NCBI GenBank assembly: GCA_900545075.1
Contig: UQXT01000094.1
Coordinates: 1-7,330 of the forward strand
Source of the DNA: an uncultured Collinsella sp.
GTDB lineage: Bacteria > Actinomycetota > Coriobacteriia > Coriobacteriales > Coriobacteriaceae
Direction of reading: 5' to 3'
Length of the DNA stretch: 7,330 bases
In this document: positions 1-4,914 of the stretch, piece after piece
Layout of the letters: each line of letters begins with the position of its first letter
How positions within the stretch are numbered: position 1 is the stretch's first letter
Made by a program: the position numbers and the translations under genes
Notes under the pieces: model-generated
The model's input: only the letters and a program-made list of their open reading frames with translations
Database searches by the model: none
What the model was told of the DNA's origin: nothing

Positions 1-83
1 CACGTCACCTTGTCTCAAATGCGGCCCGCTCGCTGCCGTTGCCAAAACATCGGCGTTGCCTTGCTTCGGGAATGCGGCAGATA

Positions 84-122
84 GGGACGTTCCTTTTCTG
101 CCGGCAGTTTGGGACACTCCTT
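84..122. repeat. 39-base direct repeat, left copy
   Basis: This stretch matches 1595-1633 at 37 of 39 bases in the same orientation; the differences are at 96 (T versus C) and 113 (G versus A). Similarity extends weakly leftward to 75 (43 of 48 overall). The core CTGCCGGCAG (98-107) is a perfect palindrome. GTTCC (89-93) and GGGAC (111-115) flank it and can pair if one G-U pair is allowed. The copy lies 23 bases beyond the stop codon of the ATPase gene. It could be a REP-like or integration-derived element, but its class is not recognised with certainty. Confidence 0.8.
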
Positions 123-145
123 ACGGGACACCCCCTCCACAGCGC

Positions 146-1447
146 CTATGCCAGCTTGTCGATTTGCCCAATCTCCCAGAGCGGAATGTTGACGAGCGTG
201 CCCTCGTCTCTATATGCCGCTAACGATGTTCTCACGCAGCGCTCGAGCTTGAACTTCTCGCAGGCAATCCTCAGGCTCTTTGCTTTGAGGTTCTCTGCCG
301 CCTTGACCTCGAGCGGAAGCACGGTCCCCGCATGGTCGATGGCAAAGTCAGTCTCTGCATTGCCGGAGGAGGATGACCAATACGCGGGAGTTTTGCCTTG
401 GAGCAAAAGCTCCTGTGCGACGTATTGCTCGGTCAGCGAGCCTTTGAACTCCGTAAAAACAGCGGGCCCGTTCAGAACAATGGCTGGCGAGAGGCCGGAG
501 AGTGCTCCGAGGATGCCGGTGTCGATGCAGAACAGCTTGAAGCCCGAGAGATCCTCGTAGCTTGTGAGCGGCGCTCTTAGGGCGGAAACACGTGGTACCT
601 TATGAACGATTCCATAGTCCATGAGCCACTGGAGGCTTTCCTCAAAATCGCGTGCGCGCGCCCCGGGACGAAGCGCACCGTAGACGAACTTCTTGTTTTC
701 CTTTGCGAGCTGGCCGGGAAGGGATTTCCAAACCAGCCTCATGCGCTCGACGATGCGGGCTGGCGCATGCTTGCCAAAATCGGATTCGTAAGCTTCGATG
801 ATTTGCTGCTGAAGCCTGCGGGCCTCGATGAAATCGTGGGAGGCGGCGAAAGCGGAGACAACTTCTGGCATGCCACCGACAACGAGGTATTCCTTGAGCA
901 GGCGCTCGAGCTTTTCGGAAACGTTTGTCAGCAGGTCCATGTCTGCGGCAAGGATGGCATCTGCGAGCGGATCGCCATCGACGGCACGAACGAACTCGAC
1001 AAACCCCATGGGGCGCATGGTGAGCTGGTCGATCTTGCCGACGGGGAACGACTCGTTTTCGCGTCGGAGCGCGAGCCCCATATAGGAGCCGGCTGCCACG
1101 ATATGGTATTCCGGCGCCAGCTCGTTGAAGTATTTGAGCGAGGTGATGCCACGCGGTGCCTCTTGGATTTCGTCGAAGATGATGAGCGTGTCTGTCGGCG
1201 TTATGGTCTGGCCGCGCAGGAGCTCTATCTGGGAGATGATGCGTTTGGGGTCAAGGCTTCCGTCGAACAGCGAACGTGCGCCCGGTTCGAGCATAAAGTC
1301 AAAGCGGATGACGTTTTGATACTGCTGGCCTGCGAATTCGTTAAGAAGCCAGGTTTTTCCCGTCTGGCGGGCCCCCTTAAGCAGGAGGGGCTTGCGGTTT
1401 GCCCTAGATTTCCAAGCGATGAGTTCGTCCATTAGCTGTCGCTGCAT
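146..1447 (-). CDS. AAA-type ATPase with C-terminal DUF4143 / PD-(D/E)XK-like domain
   Basis: A predicted cytoplasmic ATP-binding protein of 433 residues in the AAA_14/DUF4143 group, which is common and often multicopy in gut anaerobes; its cellular role is not established. The N-terminal ATPase shows a Walker A motif GARQTGKT (25-32), a Walker B motif TLIIFDEIQ (87-95) and a sensor-like HIVAAGS (115-121). YLVVGGMPEVV (187-197) and FKLFCIDTGIL (303-313) are typical of the DUF4143 architecture. Near the C-terminus E340, D367 and E380-V-K382 have the layout of a PD-(D/E)XK nuclease site; nuclease activity is inference. The start has AGGAGG (1452-1457) only 4 bases upstream, a little tight. The first upstream codon triplets in this frame run into a TGA at 1463-1465. 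The gene is flanked by 39-base direct repeats and is less GC-rich than galKT in sampled stretches. No tail or membrane segment is seen. It appears full length, although the N-terminus may be altered (see findings). Confidence 0.88.
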   Translation of the reverse strand: MQRQLMDELIAWKSRANRKPLLLKGARQTGKTWLLNEFAGQQYQNVIRFDFMLEPGARSLFDGSLDPKRIISQIELLRGQTITPTDTLIIFDEIQEAPRGITSLKYFNELAPEYHIVAAGSYMGLALRRENESFPVGKIDQLTMRPMGFVEFVRAVDGDPLADAILAADMDLLTNVSEKLERLLKEYLVVGGMPEVVSAFAASHDFIEARRLQQQIIEAYESDFGKHAPARIVERMRLVWKSLPGQLAKENKKFVYGALRPGARARDFEESLQWLMDYGIVHKVPRVSALRAPLTSYEDLSGFKLFCIDTGILGALSGLSPAIVLNGPAVFTEFKGSLTEQYVAQELLLQGKTPAYWSSSSGNAETDFAIDHAGTVLPLEVKAAENLKAKSLRIACEKFKLERCVRTSLAAYRDEGTLVNIPLWEIGQIDKLA

Positions 1448-1470
1448 ACTGCCTCCTAACGATCATGGTT

Positions 1471-1476
1471 AGTATA
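1471..1476 (-). promoter_or_regulatory. Possible -10 box for the ATPase gene
   Basis: The minus strand reads TATACT here, five of six matches to TATAAT, 24 bases before the ATPase start codon. That would give a short leader of about 17 bases. A -35 box is weak: the best candidate is TCGATG at 1495-1500 with an 18-base spacer, and it lies within the first tandem repeat unit. The spacer is occupied by a 7-bp palindrome. The call rests on one hexamer and position only. Confidence 0.35.
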
Positions 1477-1492
1477 AGACCGTTTCGGTCTT
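1476..1492. promoter_or_regulatory. Palindrome AAGACCG-TTT-CGGTCTT
   Basis: A perfect 7-bp inverted repeat with a 3-base centre lies between the tandem repeats and the ATPase gene. It sits exactly over the spacer of the putative ATPase promoter and touches its -10 box. That placement fits an operator for a repressor. It lacks a following T-tract in the minus direction, so a terminator is unlikely there. Any cognate regulator is unknown. Confidence 0.4.
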
Positions 1493-1582
1493 TCCATCGA
1501 AAAATGTGGGAGTAAACCACGTTTTTCCATCGAATAATGTGTGAGGCAACCACGTTTTCCCATCGAATAATGTGGGTGTTTA
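1491..1582. repeat. Three tandem 33-base repeats upstream of the ATPase gene
   Basis: The shared core TTTCCATCGAATAATGTG recurs with exact 33-base spacing: its TCGA lies at 1497, 1530 and 1563. Copies one and two also share the following AACCACG; the third diverges after AATGTGGG. The period is a multiple of three. On the minus strand the units translate, in the frame of the reading frame 1404-1628, as 11-residue units HIIRWENVVAS, HIIRWKNVVYS and HIFRWKDRNGL. There are no spacers, so this is not a CRISPR array. The repeats lie just inside the right 39-base flank. Confidence 0.85.
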
Positions 1583-1594
1583 GGTCGGCACCTG

Positions 1595-1633
1595 GGGACG
1601 TTCCTTCTCTGCCGGCAGTTTGGAACACTCCTT
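1595..1633. repeat. 39-base direct repeat, right copy
   Basis: The second copy of the 84-122 repeat, displaced by 1511 bases, with the central palindrome CTGCCGGCAG at 1609-1618. Here GTTCC (1600-1604) and GGAAC (1622-1626) are exact complements. The G-to-A difference from the left copy therefore turns a G-U pair into A-U and preserves the fold. It lies upstream of the ATPase gene, 31 bases past the gal terminator in the minus direction, and forms the outer edge of the ATPase cassette. Confidence 0.8.
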
Positions 1634-1664
1634 GTTTTGGTGCAAATTAGCTACCCTTGCATCA

Positions 1665-1704
1665 GAAAACGGCGCCCGTCGGCGATGTTGCCGGCGGGCG
1701 CCGT
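1665..1704 (-). terminator. Rho-independent terminator of galKT
   Basis: ACGGCGCCCG (1669-1678) and CGGGCGCCGT (1695-1704) form a perfect 10-bp GC-rich stem. Extra pairing inside the loop (CGGC against GCCG) lengthens it. Read on the minus strand the hairpin is followed by TTTTCTGAT, a short T-tract. It begins 47 bases beyond the galT stop codon and should isolate the ATPase gene from gal operon transcription. Confidence 0.85.
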
Positions 1705-1751
1705 GGTCGTGTAGGCGCTATTTGTTAAGTGCGTGCGTTCGAGCTCGCGTG

Positions 1752-3380
1752 CTACAGCGAGTCGATAAAGCGCTGCTGGGCGGCGCGTCCTGCCTCGTCC
1801 CATTTAAAGACGCCGGCGTTGTCGAGCACGTGGCCAAACACCACGCCGACCTCCTCGTGCAGGATATCGATGGCGTTGTCGGCCGTAAGCTCGTCGGCGC
1901 GGCGAGCAAAGACGTCCTCGGCCCACGCGGCATGGCTGCGACAAAGATCATCGACCTCGAGCGCACCGGCAAGATCGTAGCTGGCATCGACCTTGGTTGC
2001 CAGCAGATGCTCACGGACAGCGCCAAGCTCGGGAACCAGGCGCGGCGGCAGAATGGCCAGGCCCATGACCTCGATCAGGCCGATGTTCTCCTTCTTAATG
2101 TGGTGGTACTCGGCATGCGGGTGGAACACGCCCAGCGGATGCTCGTCGGTCGTGATGTTGCAGCGAAGCGCCAGGTAGGCCTCGTAGATTTCGCCGCCGG
2201 CATTTCCGCGAGAGTCGACGCGGCGGATGACGGGCGTCACGGTGTTGTGGGCCACACCGTCAGCCGTGTATGCGATGACGCCCACAGACTCATCGGTCCA
2301 CTCGCGCCAGGCGAGGATAATCTTCTCGGCGGCGTCGAGCAGCTGGGCGCGGTCGTGCGAGCGCAGGCGCAGCACCGAAAGCGGCCACTGCAGCACAGTG
2401 CCGGTGACCTGGTCAAATCCGGGCACGCTAAACTGCGAGACCTCGGCGGCGTGCATCATGGGGAACTCGTGCGCGCCGCCCTGGAAGTGGTCGTGCGACA
2501 GAATCGAGCCGCCCACGATGGGCAGGTCGGCGTTGGAGCCAATAAAGTAGTGCGGGAACAGGTCGACAAAGTCGAGCAGGCAGGTCAGGCCCTTGCGGTC
2601 GACGTGCATCGGGCGATGCACGGAGCTCATGGCAATGCAGTGCTCGTTAAAGTACGCGTACGGGCTGTACTGGAAGCCCCAGCGCTCGCCGTCGAGCTGG
2701 ATGGGAATAACGCGCAGGTTCTGACGGGCGGGATGAGCGCCGCCGTCGGCTGCGGCGGAGCGTCCGGGGTAGCCCTCGTTCTCGATGCAGAGCTGACAGG
2801 CGGGATACTTCTCGCCCGTGTTTTTGGCGGCACCGGCTGCGGCAATATCGCGCGGGTCCTTTTCGGGCTTTGACAGGTTGATGGTGATCTCCAGGTCGCC
2901 CCAGTTGGTGGGGGTGCTCCATTTTATGTTGCGCGCGATAGCGGCACGGCGCACGTAGCCGGCGTCGCAGCACAGGCCGTAGAACCAGTCGGTCGCGGCG
3001 CGGGGCTCATTGACACCCATGCGTCCGTTGAACTCCTCGTTTACAACCGAAGGCCTTGGCATGAGCGCGCCCATGATGCGCATGGCGATGCGGTCGCGGC
3101 CCGATGCCGTGTCCTCGGCGGCGCCGTTGGCAACAGCCGCCTCGGCAAGCGCGGCAAGTGTGCCTTCAAGGTCAAAGTCGGGCAGGGTATCGGGGTGCAA
3201 GAGCGAAATCTTCTCGGTCTTGAGTGCCCAAGTCATGTCGAGTGCGGGGCCCGTGGCGCCGATGCACTCCAAAATGGTGTTGTATGCCCAGATGCGATCG
3301 TCCTGGCCGATCATCGATCGGTGGATAGCGTACTCGATCAGGTTCTGCGCGGCCTCGCGCACGTCAGTCATTACAGCCAT
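1752..3380 (-). CDS. galT: Galactose-1-phosphate uridylyltransferase, class II
   Basis: A cytoplasmic Leloir-pathway enzyme that transfers UMP from UDP-glucose to galactose-1-phosphate, giving UDP-galactose and glucose-1-phosphate. The 542-residue product contains DLPIVGGSILSHDHFQGG (285-302), which fits the PROSITE class II GalT signature exactly; H296 and H298 flank the catalytic position. FNEHCIAMSSVHRPM (244-258) and a C-terminal region with HPHAEYHHIKKENIGLIEVMGLAILP follow. It is a little longer than typical class II enzymes near 500 residues. Start choice is open. ATG at 3380 has AAGGGGG (3391-3397) 10 bases upstream and overlaps galK by 10 bases. ATG at 3371 overlaps the galK stop as TAATG, which would suit translational coupling and gives a more family-like MTDVREAAQNL start. 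It is the second gene of the galKT operon and ends before a strong terminator. Confidence 0.96.
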   Translation of the reverse strand: MAVMTDVREAAQNLIEYAIHRSMIGQDDRIWAYNTILECIGATGPALDMTWALKTEKISLLHPDTLPDFDLEGTLAALAEAAVANGAAEDTASGRDRIAMRIMGALMPRPSVVNEEFNGRMGVNEPRAATDWFYGLCCDAGYVRRAAIARNIKWSTPTNWGDLEITINLSKPEKDPRDIAAAGAAKNTGEKYPACQLCIENEGYPGRSAAADGGAHPARQNLRVIPIQLDGERWGFQYSPYAYFNEHCIAMSSVHRPMHVDRKGLTCLLDFVDLFPHYFIGSNADLPIVGGSILSHDHFQGGAHEFPMMHAAEVSQFSVPGFDQVTGTVLQWPLSVLRLRSHDRAQLLDAAEKIILAWREWTDESVGVIAYTADGVAHNTVTPVIRRVDSRGNAGGEIYEAYLALRCNITTDEHPLGVFHPHAEYHHIKKENIGLIEVMGLAILPPRLVPELGAVREHLLATKVDASYDLAGALEVDDLCRSHAAWAEDVFARRADELTADNAIDILHEEVGVVFGHVLDNAGVFKWDEAGRAAQQRFIDSL

Positions 3381-4576
3381 GCCGCGTAAGCCCCCTTGTC
3401 AGAGATGGCGTAGTGACGGGCAGAGCCCTCGCCCAGCCAGCCGTTCATCTTGGCAATGAAGGTGTCGACCAGGTCGAGCGGCACGAAGGCCTGGATGGTG
3501 CCACCAAAGCCGCCACCGTGGATACGAACGGCGCCGCGGCCGTCGAGCACGTGCTCGGCCAGCGCCAGGGCATACATGGAAGGCTGCTCGGAGCCCAGCT
3601 TGGCAACGACATTCTGCAGGTACATGGCAGAGCTGGCGCCGGACTCGCGCGTCAGGACCAGGAACTGATCGATGTCGCCGGCGTTCAGGGCCGCCCAGCG
3701 CTTATCGACCAGGCCATTCTCGTACCAGTAGTGAACGGCGCGCAGGCAGGCACGGTCGCCCAGTTTGGCACGCAGCTCGGGGAGCTTGGCGTCAAAATCG
3801 GCAACATCGACCTCGCACAGGCGTGCCTTGCCAAACTCGGCGGCGACGTCTTGCATCTCGCGCGGAACGGCAGCGTAATCGTCGGTGGCGGCCACGTGGT
3901 CGGCACCAACCTTAACGAGCACGAGCGCATAGCCGTGATCCTCAAAGTTGAGTTCGAGCTTCTGGGTTTTAGGCTGAGCCTGGTCCTCAAAGTCCATGTA
4001 GGCAAGGCCGCCCAGGCACACAGCGGCCTGGTCCATCAGACCGCAGGGCTTGCCATAGTAGTTGTTCTCGGTGCGCTGGCTCATCTGGGCGAGCGCGACG
4101 GGCTCGATGGCGGGTGCGCCCCAGAGCGTCTCCATGGCGCGACCGTATGCCGCCTCGACAGCAGCAGAGCTCGAAAGGCCGCCGCCCGAGGGGACAGAGC
4201 AGGTGAAGGCGAAGTCGAAGCCCTGGGGCTCAACGCCCAGAGAGGCGATTTCGTGGGCCATGCCGCGGACGAGGCTTGCGGACGTGCCCTTCTCGGACTC
4301 CTGAACGTCTAGCGTGTCGAGCGCGATCTCAAACGTGGGATAGCCCTCGTCGGCGACGCGGACCTTGTTGGAGTCGGTTGCCACGGCGATACCGTCGACG
4401 GCGACATCGAGCGAGCCGGCGATGACGTGGCCGCCCTCGTGGTCGGTGTGGTTGCCACTGATTTCGGAACGGCCGGGCGCGTGCACATAGAGCACCTGGC
4501 GATCGCCGATGGGGCCAAACTCCTCCTCGAACAGCTTGGTGAGCGTGGCGAATGTCTTTTCGTCGGGGGTGGTCAT
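3371..4576 (-). CDS. galK: Galactokinase (divergent GHMP-kinase type)
   Basis: It phosphorylates galactose with ATP to galactose-1-phosphate, feeding GalT encoded just downstream. The 401-residue cytoplasmic protein carries the three GHMP-kinase motifs: an N-terminal sugar site APGRSEISGNHTDHEGG (33-49), the ATP loop PSGGGLSSSAAVE (129-141) and the C-terminal RIHGGGFGG (351-359). The likely catalytic aspartate is D182 in CGLMDQ, and R36 matches the conserved arginine. The sugar motif departs from the classic GRxNxIGEHTDY: E38 replaces Asn and N42 replaces the Glu that contacts galactose. This form is seen in other galactokinase-family proteins of anaerobes, so activity is still expected. The start at 4576 has AAGGAAAGGA about 6 bases upstream; the upstream in-frame ATG at 4648 lacks a site and lies in the control region. 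It is first in the operon, and its stop overlaps galT. Confidence 0.94.
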   Translation of the reverse strand: MTTPDEKTFATLTKLFEEEFGPIGDRQVLYVHAPGRSEISGNHTDHEGGHVIAGSLDVAVDGIAVATDSNKVRVADEGYPTFEIALDTLDVQESEKGTSASLVRGMAHEIASLGVEPQGFDFAFTCSVPSGGGLSSSAAVEAAYGRAMETLWGAPAIEPVALAQMSQRTENNYYGKPCGLMDQAAVCLGGLAYMDFEDQAQPKTQKLELNFEDHGYALVLVKVGADHVAATDDYAAVPREMQDVAAEFGKARLCEVDVADFDAKLPELRAKLGDRACLRAVHYWYENGLVDKRWAALNAGDIDQFLVLTRESGASSAMYLQNVVAKLGSEQPSMYALALAEHVLDGRGAVRIHGGGFGGTIQAFVPLDLVDTFIAKMNGWLGEGSARHYAISDKGAYAAWL

Positions 4577-4620
4577 GGGAGTCCTTTCCTTGGCGCGCCC
4601 GGGTGGGTTTTGCGTCGTTA

Positions 4621-4634
4621 TGAGTACGTTAACA
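4621..4634. promoter_or_regulatory. LacI-type operator, site A
   Basis: TGAGTACGTTAACA has the shape TGnnnAC-GTnnnCA with a central CG, as expected for LacI/GalR-family operators. The 13-base core GAGTACGTTAACA occurs three times in this intergenic region and nowhere else that I noticed. This copy lies closest to galK, inside its expected 5' leader, where bound repressor could block elongation. Binding by the adjacent repressor is inference. Confidence 0.65.
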
Positions 4635-4641
4635 ACTTGAA

Positions 4642-4671
4642 GCGGCATGAACTAAGTGTTCACGATGCCGC
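4642..4671. other. Hairpin in the galK leader
   Basis: GCGGCAT (4642-4648) pairs with ATGCCGC (4665-4671). GAAC (4649-4652) pairs with GTTC (4658-4661), leaving a 3-base bulge and a 5-base loop. It lies between operators A and B. If galK transcription starts near site B, the hairpin is in the mRNA leader about 65 bases before the start codon. No T-tract follows, so it is not a simple terminator. It could stabilise the message or help bring the two operators together. Confidence 0.6.
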
Positions 4672-4684
4672 ACGTTACGAGCTA

Positions 4685-4698
4685 TGTTAACGTACTCA
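4685..4698. promoter_or_regulatory. LacI-type operator, site B
   Basis: The minus strand reads TGAGTACGTTAACA, identical to site A but inverted, with centres 64 bases apart. That is about six helical turns, suitable for a short DNA loop. It overlaps the best candidate -10 region for galK, so binding would occlude the promoter. Assignment to the neighbouring LacI-family protein is inference. Confidence 0.65.
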
Positions 4699-4703
4699 TA
4701 ACA
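4695..4703 (-). promoter_or_regulatory. Possible extended -10 for galK
   Basis: The minus strand reads TGT-TATGAG, an extended -10 form (TGn then four of six matches to TATAAT) overlapping operator B. The nine bases GTGTTATGA are shared with the candidate promoter of the flavodiiron gene at 6029-6037. A -35 box is poor. Transcription from here would give a leader of roughly 110 bases containing the hairpin and site A. Confidence 0.3.
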
Positions 4704-4751
4704 CAACGCTTGTCACTTTTTGAGAATCTGGTAATCGGTCGATATTTGGCC

Positions 4752-4781
4752 GTGAACGGTAGTGCCGTATGGACTTATAAA
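4752..4781 (+). promoter_or_regulatory. Possible promoter for the LacI-family gene
   Basis: TATAAA at 4776-4781 is a fair -10 box. The matching -35 region GTGAAC (4752-4757, 18-base spacer) is weak. Operator-like site C lies about 27 bases beyond the -10, where a repressor would block its own gene. Another -35-like TTGTCA at 4710-4715 lacks a good partner. No other stretch of 4703-4914 gives a better pair by eye. Confidence 0.25.
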
Positions 4782-4807
4782 GCAGAAGAGATGCAGATAG
4801 AAAAAGT

Positions 4808-4821
4808 AGAGTACGTTAACA
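4808..4821. promoter_or_regulatory. LacI-type operator, site C
   Basis: AGAGTACGTTAACA repeats 13 of the 14 bases of site A in the same orientation, 187 bases to its right. It lies 94 bases before the repressor start codon, downstream of a possible -10 box, so autoregulation is the simplest reading. Confidence 0.6.
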
Positions 4822-4914
4822 TGCGTCCGACGATAGCGGGCCTCGGCGCGGGCTAAACTCCTGCCCGGGCCGGCATTCACGCTATTCAGATCTCGCAAGG
4901 GTGAAGGTGATCCT

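Larger units (their letters stand above)
1404..1628 (-). other. Open frame spanning the 33-base repeats and overlapping the ATPase start
   Basis: A 74-codon frame starting at ATG 1628 runs through the right 39-base repeat, the three 33-base repeats and into the ATPase gene in another frame. No good ribosome binding site is apparent at its start, and its product resembles nothing I recognise apart from the 11-residue repeats. It may be a leader peptide, a remnant of a longer ATPase N-terminus, or simply open by chance because the repeat period is a multiple of three. The internal segment MIVRRQY (ATG at 1466) resembles the way related ATPases often begin. Confidence 0.2.
4617..4702. repeat. 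18-bp perfect inverted repeat in the gal control region
   Basis: GTTATGAGTACGTTAACA (4617-4634) is exactly complementary to the segment at 4685-4702, with 50 bases between. The arms contain operator-like sites A and B. The centre of the pair (near 4659) nearly coincides with that of the inner hairpin at 4642-4671, so the 86 bases form one nested palindrome. Perfect conservation over 18 bases is longer than a single LacI half-site pair needs. Confidence 0.9.

Noticed and set aside
1..83. Partial gene at the left edge; several frames are open, and the minus strand reads a plausible peptide
   Set aside because: Too short to recognise a family and no start or binding site can be placed.
602..1435. 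Plus-strand open frame (277 codons) opposite the ATPase gene
   Set aside because: Antisense to intact Walker A and B motifs; no recognisable domain or ribosome binding site.
1491..1582. CRISPR-like array from regularly spaced repeats
   Set aside because: The 33-base units are head to tail with no unique spacers, and no cas genes are present.
1620..2873. Long plus-strand open frame (417 codons) opposite galT
   Set aside because: It is antisense to a clear class II GalT and is open only because of GC-rich codon bias; no family motif.
3413..4312. Plus-strand open frame (299 codons) opposite galK
   Set aside because: Antisense shadow of the three GHMP-kinase motifs on the minus strand.
4656..4856. 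Small plus-strand open frame (66 codons) across the gal control region
   Set aside because: It runs through operators B and C and has no ribosome binding site or recognisable product.
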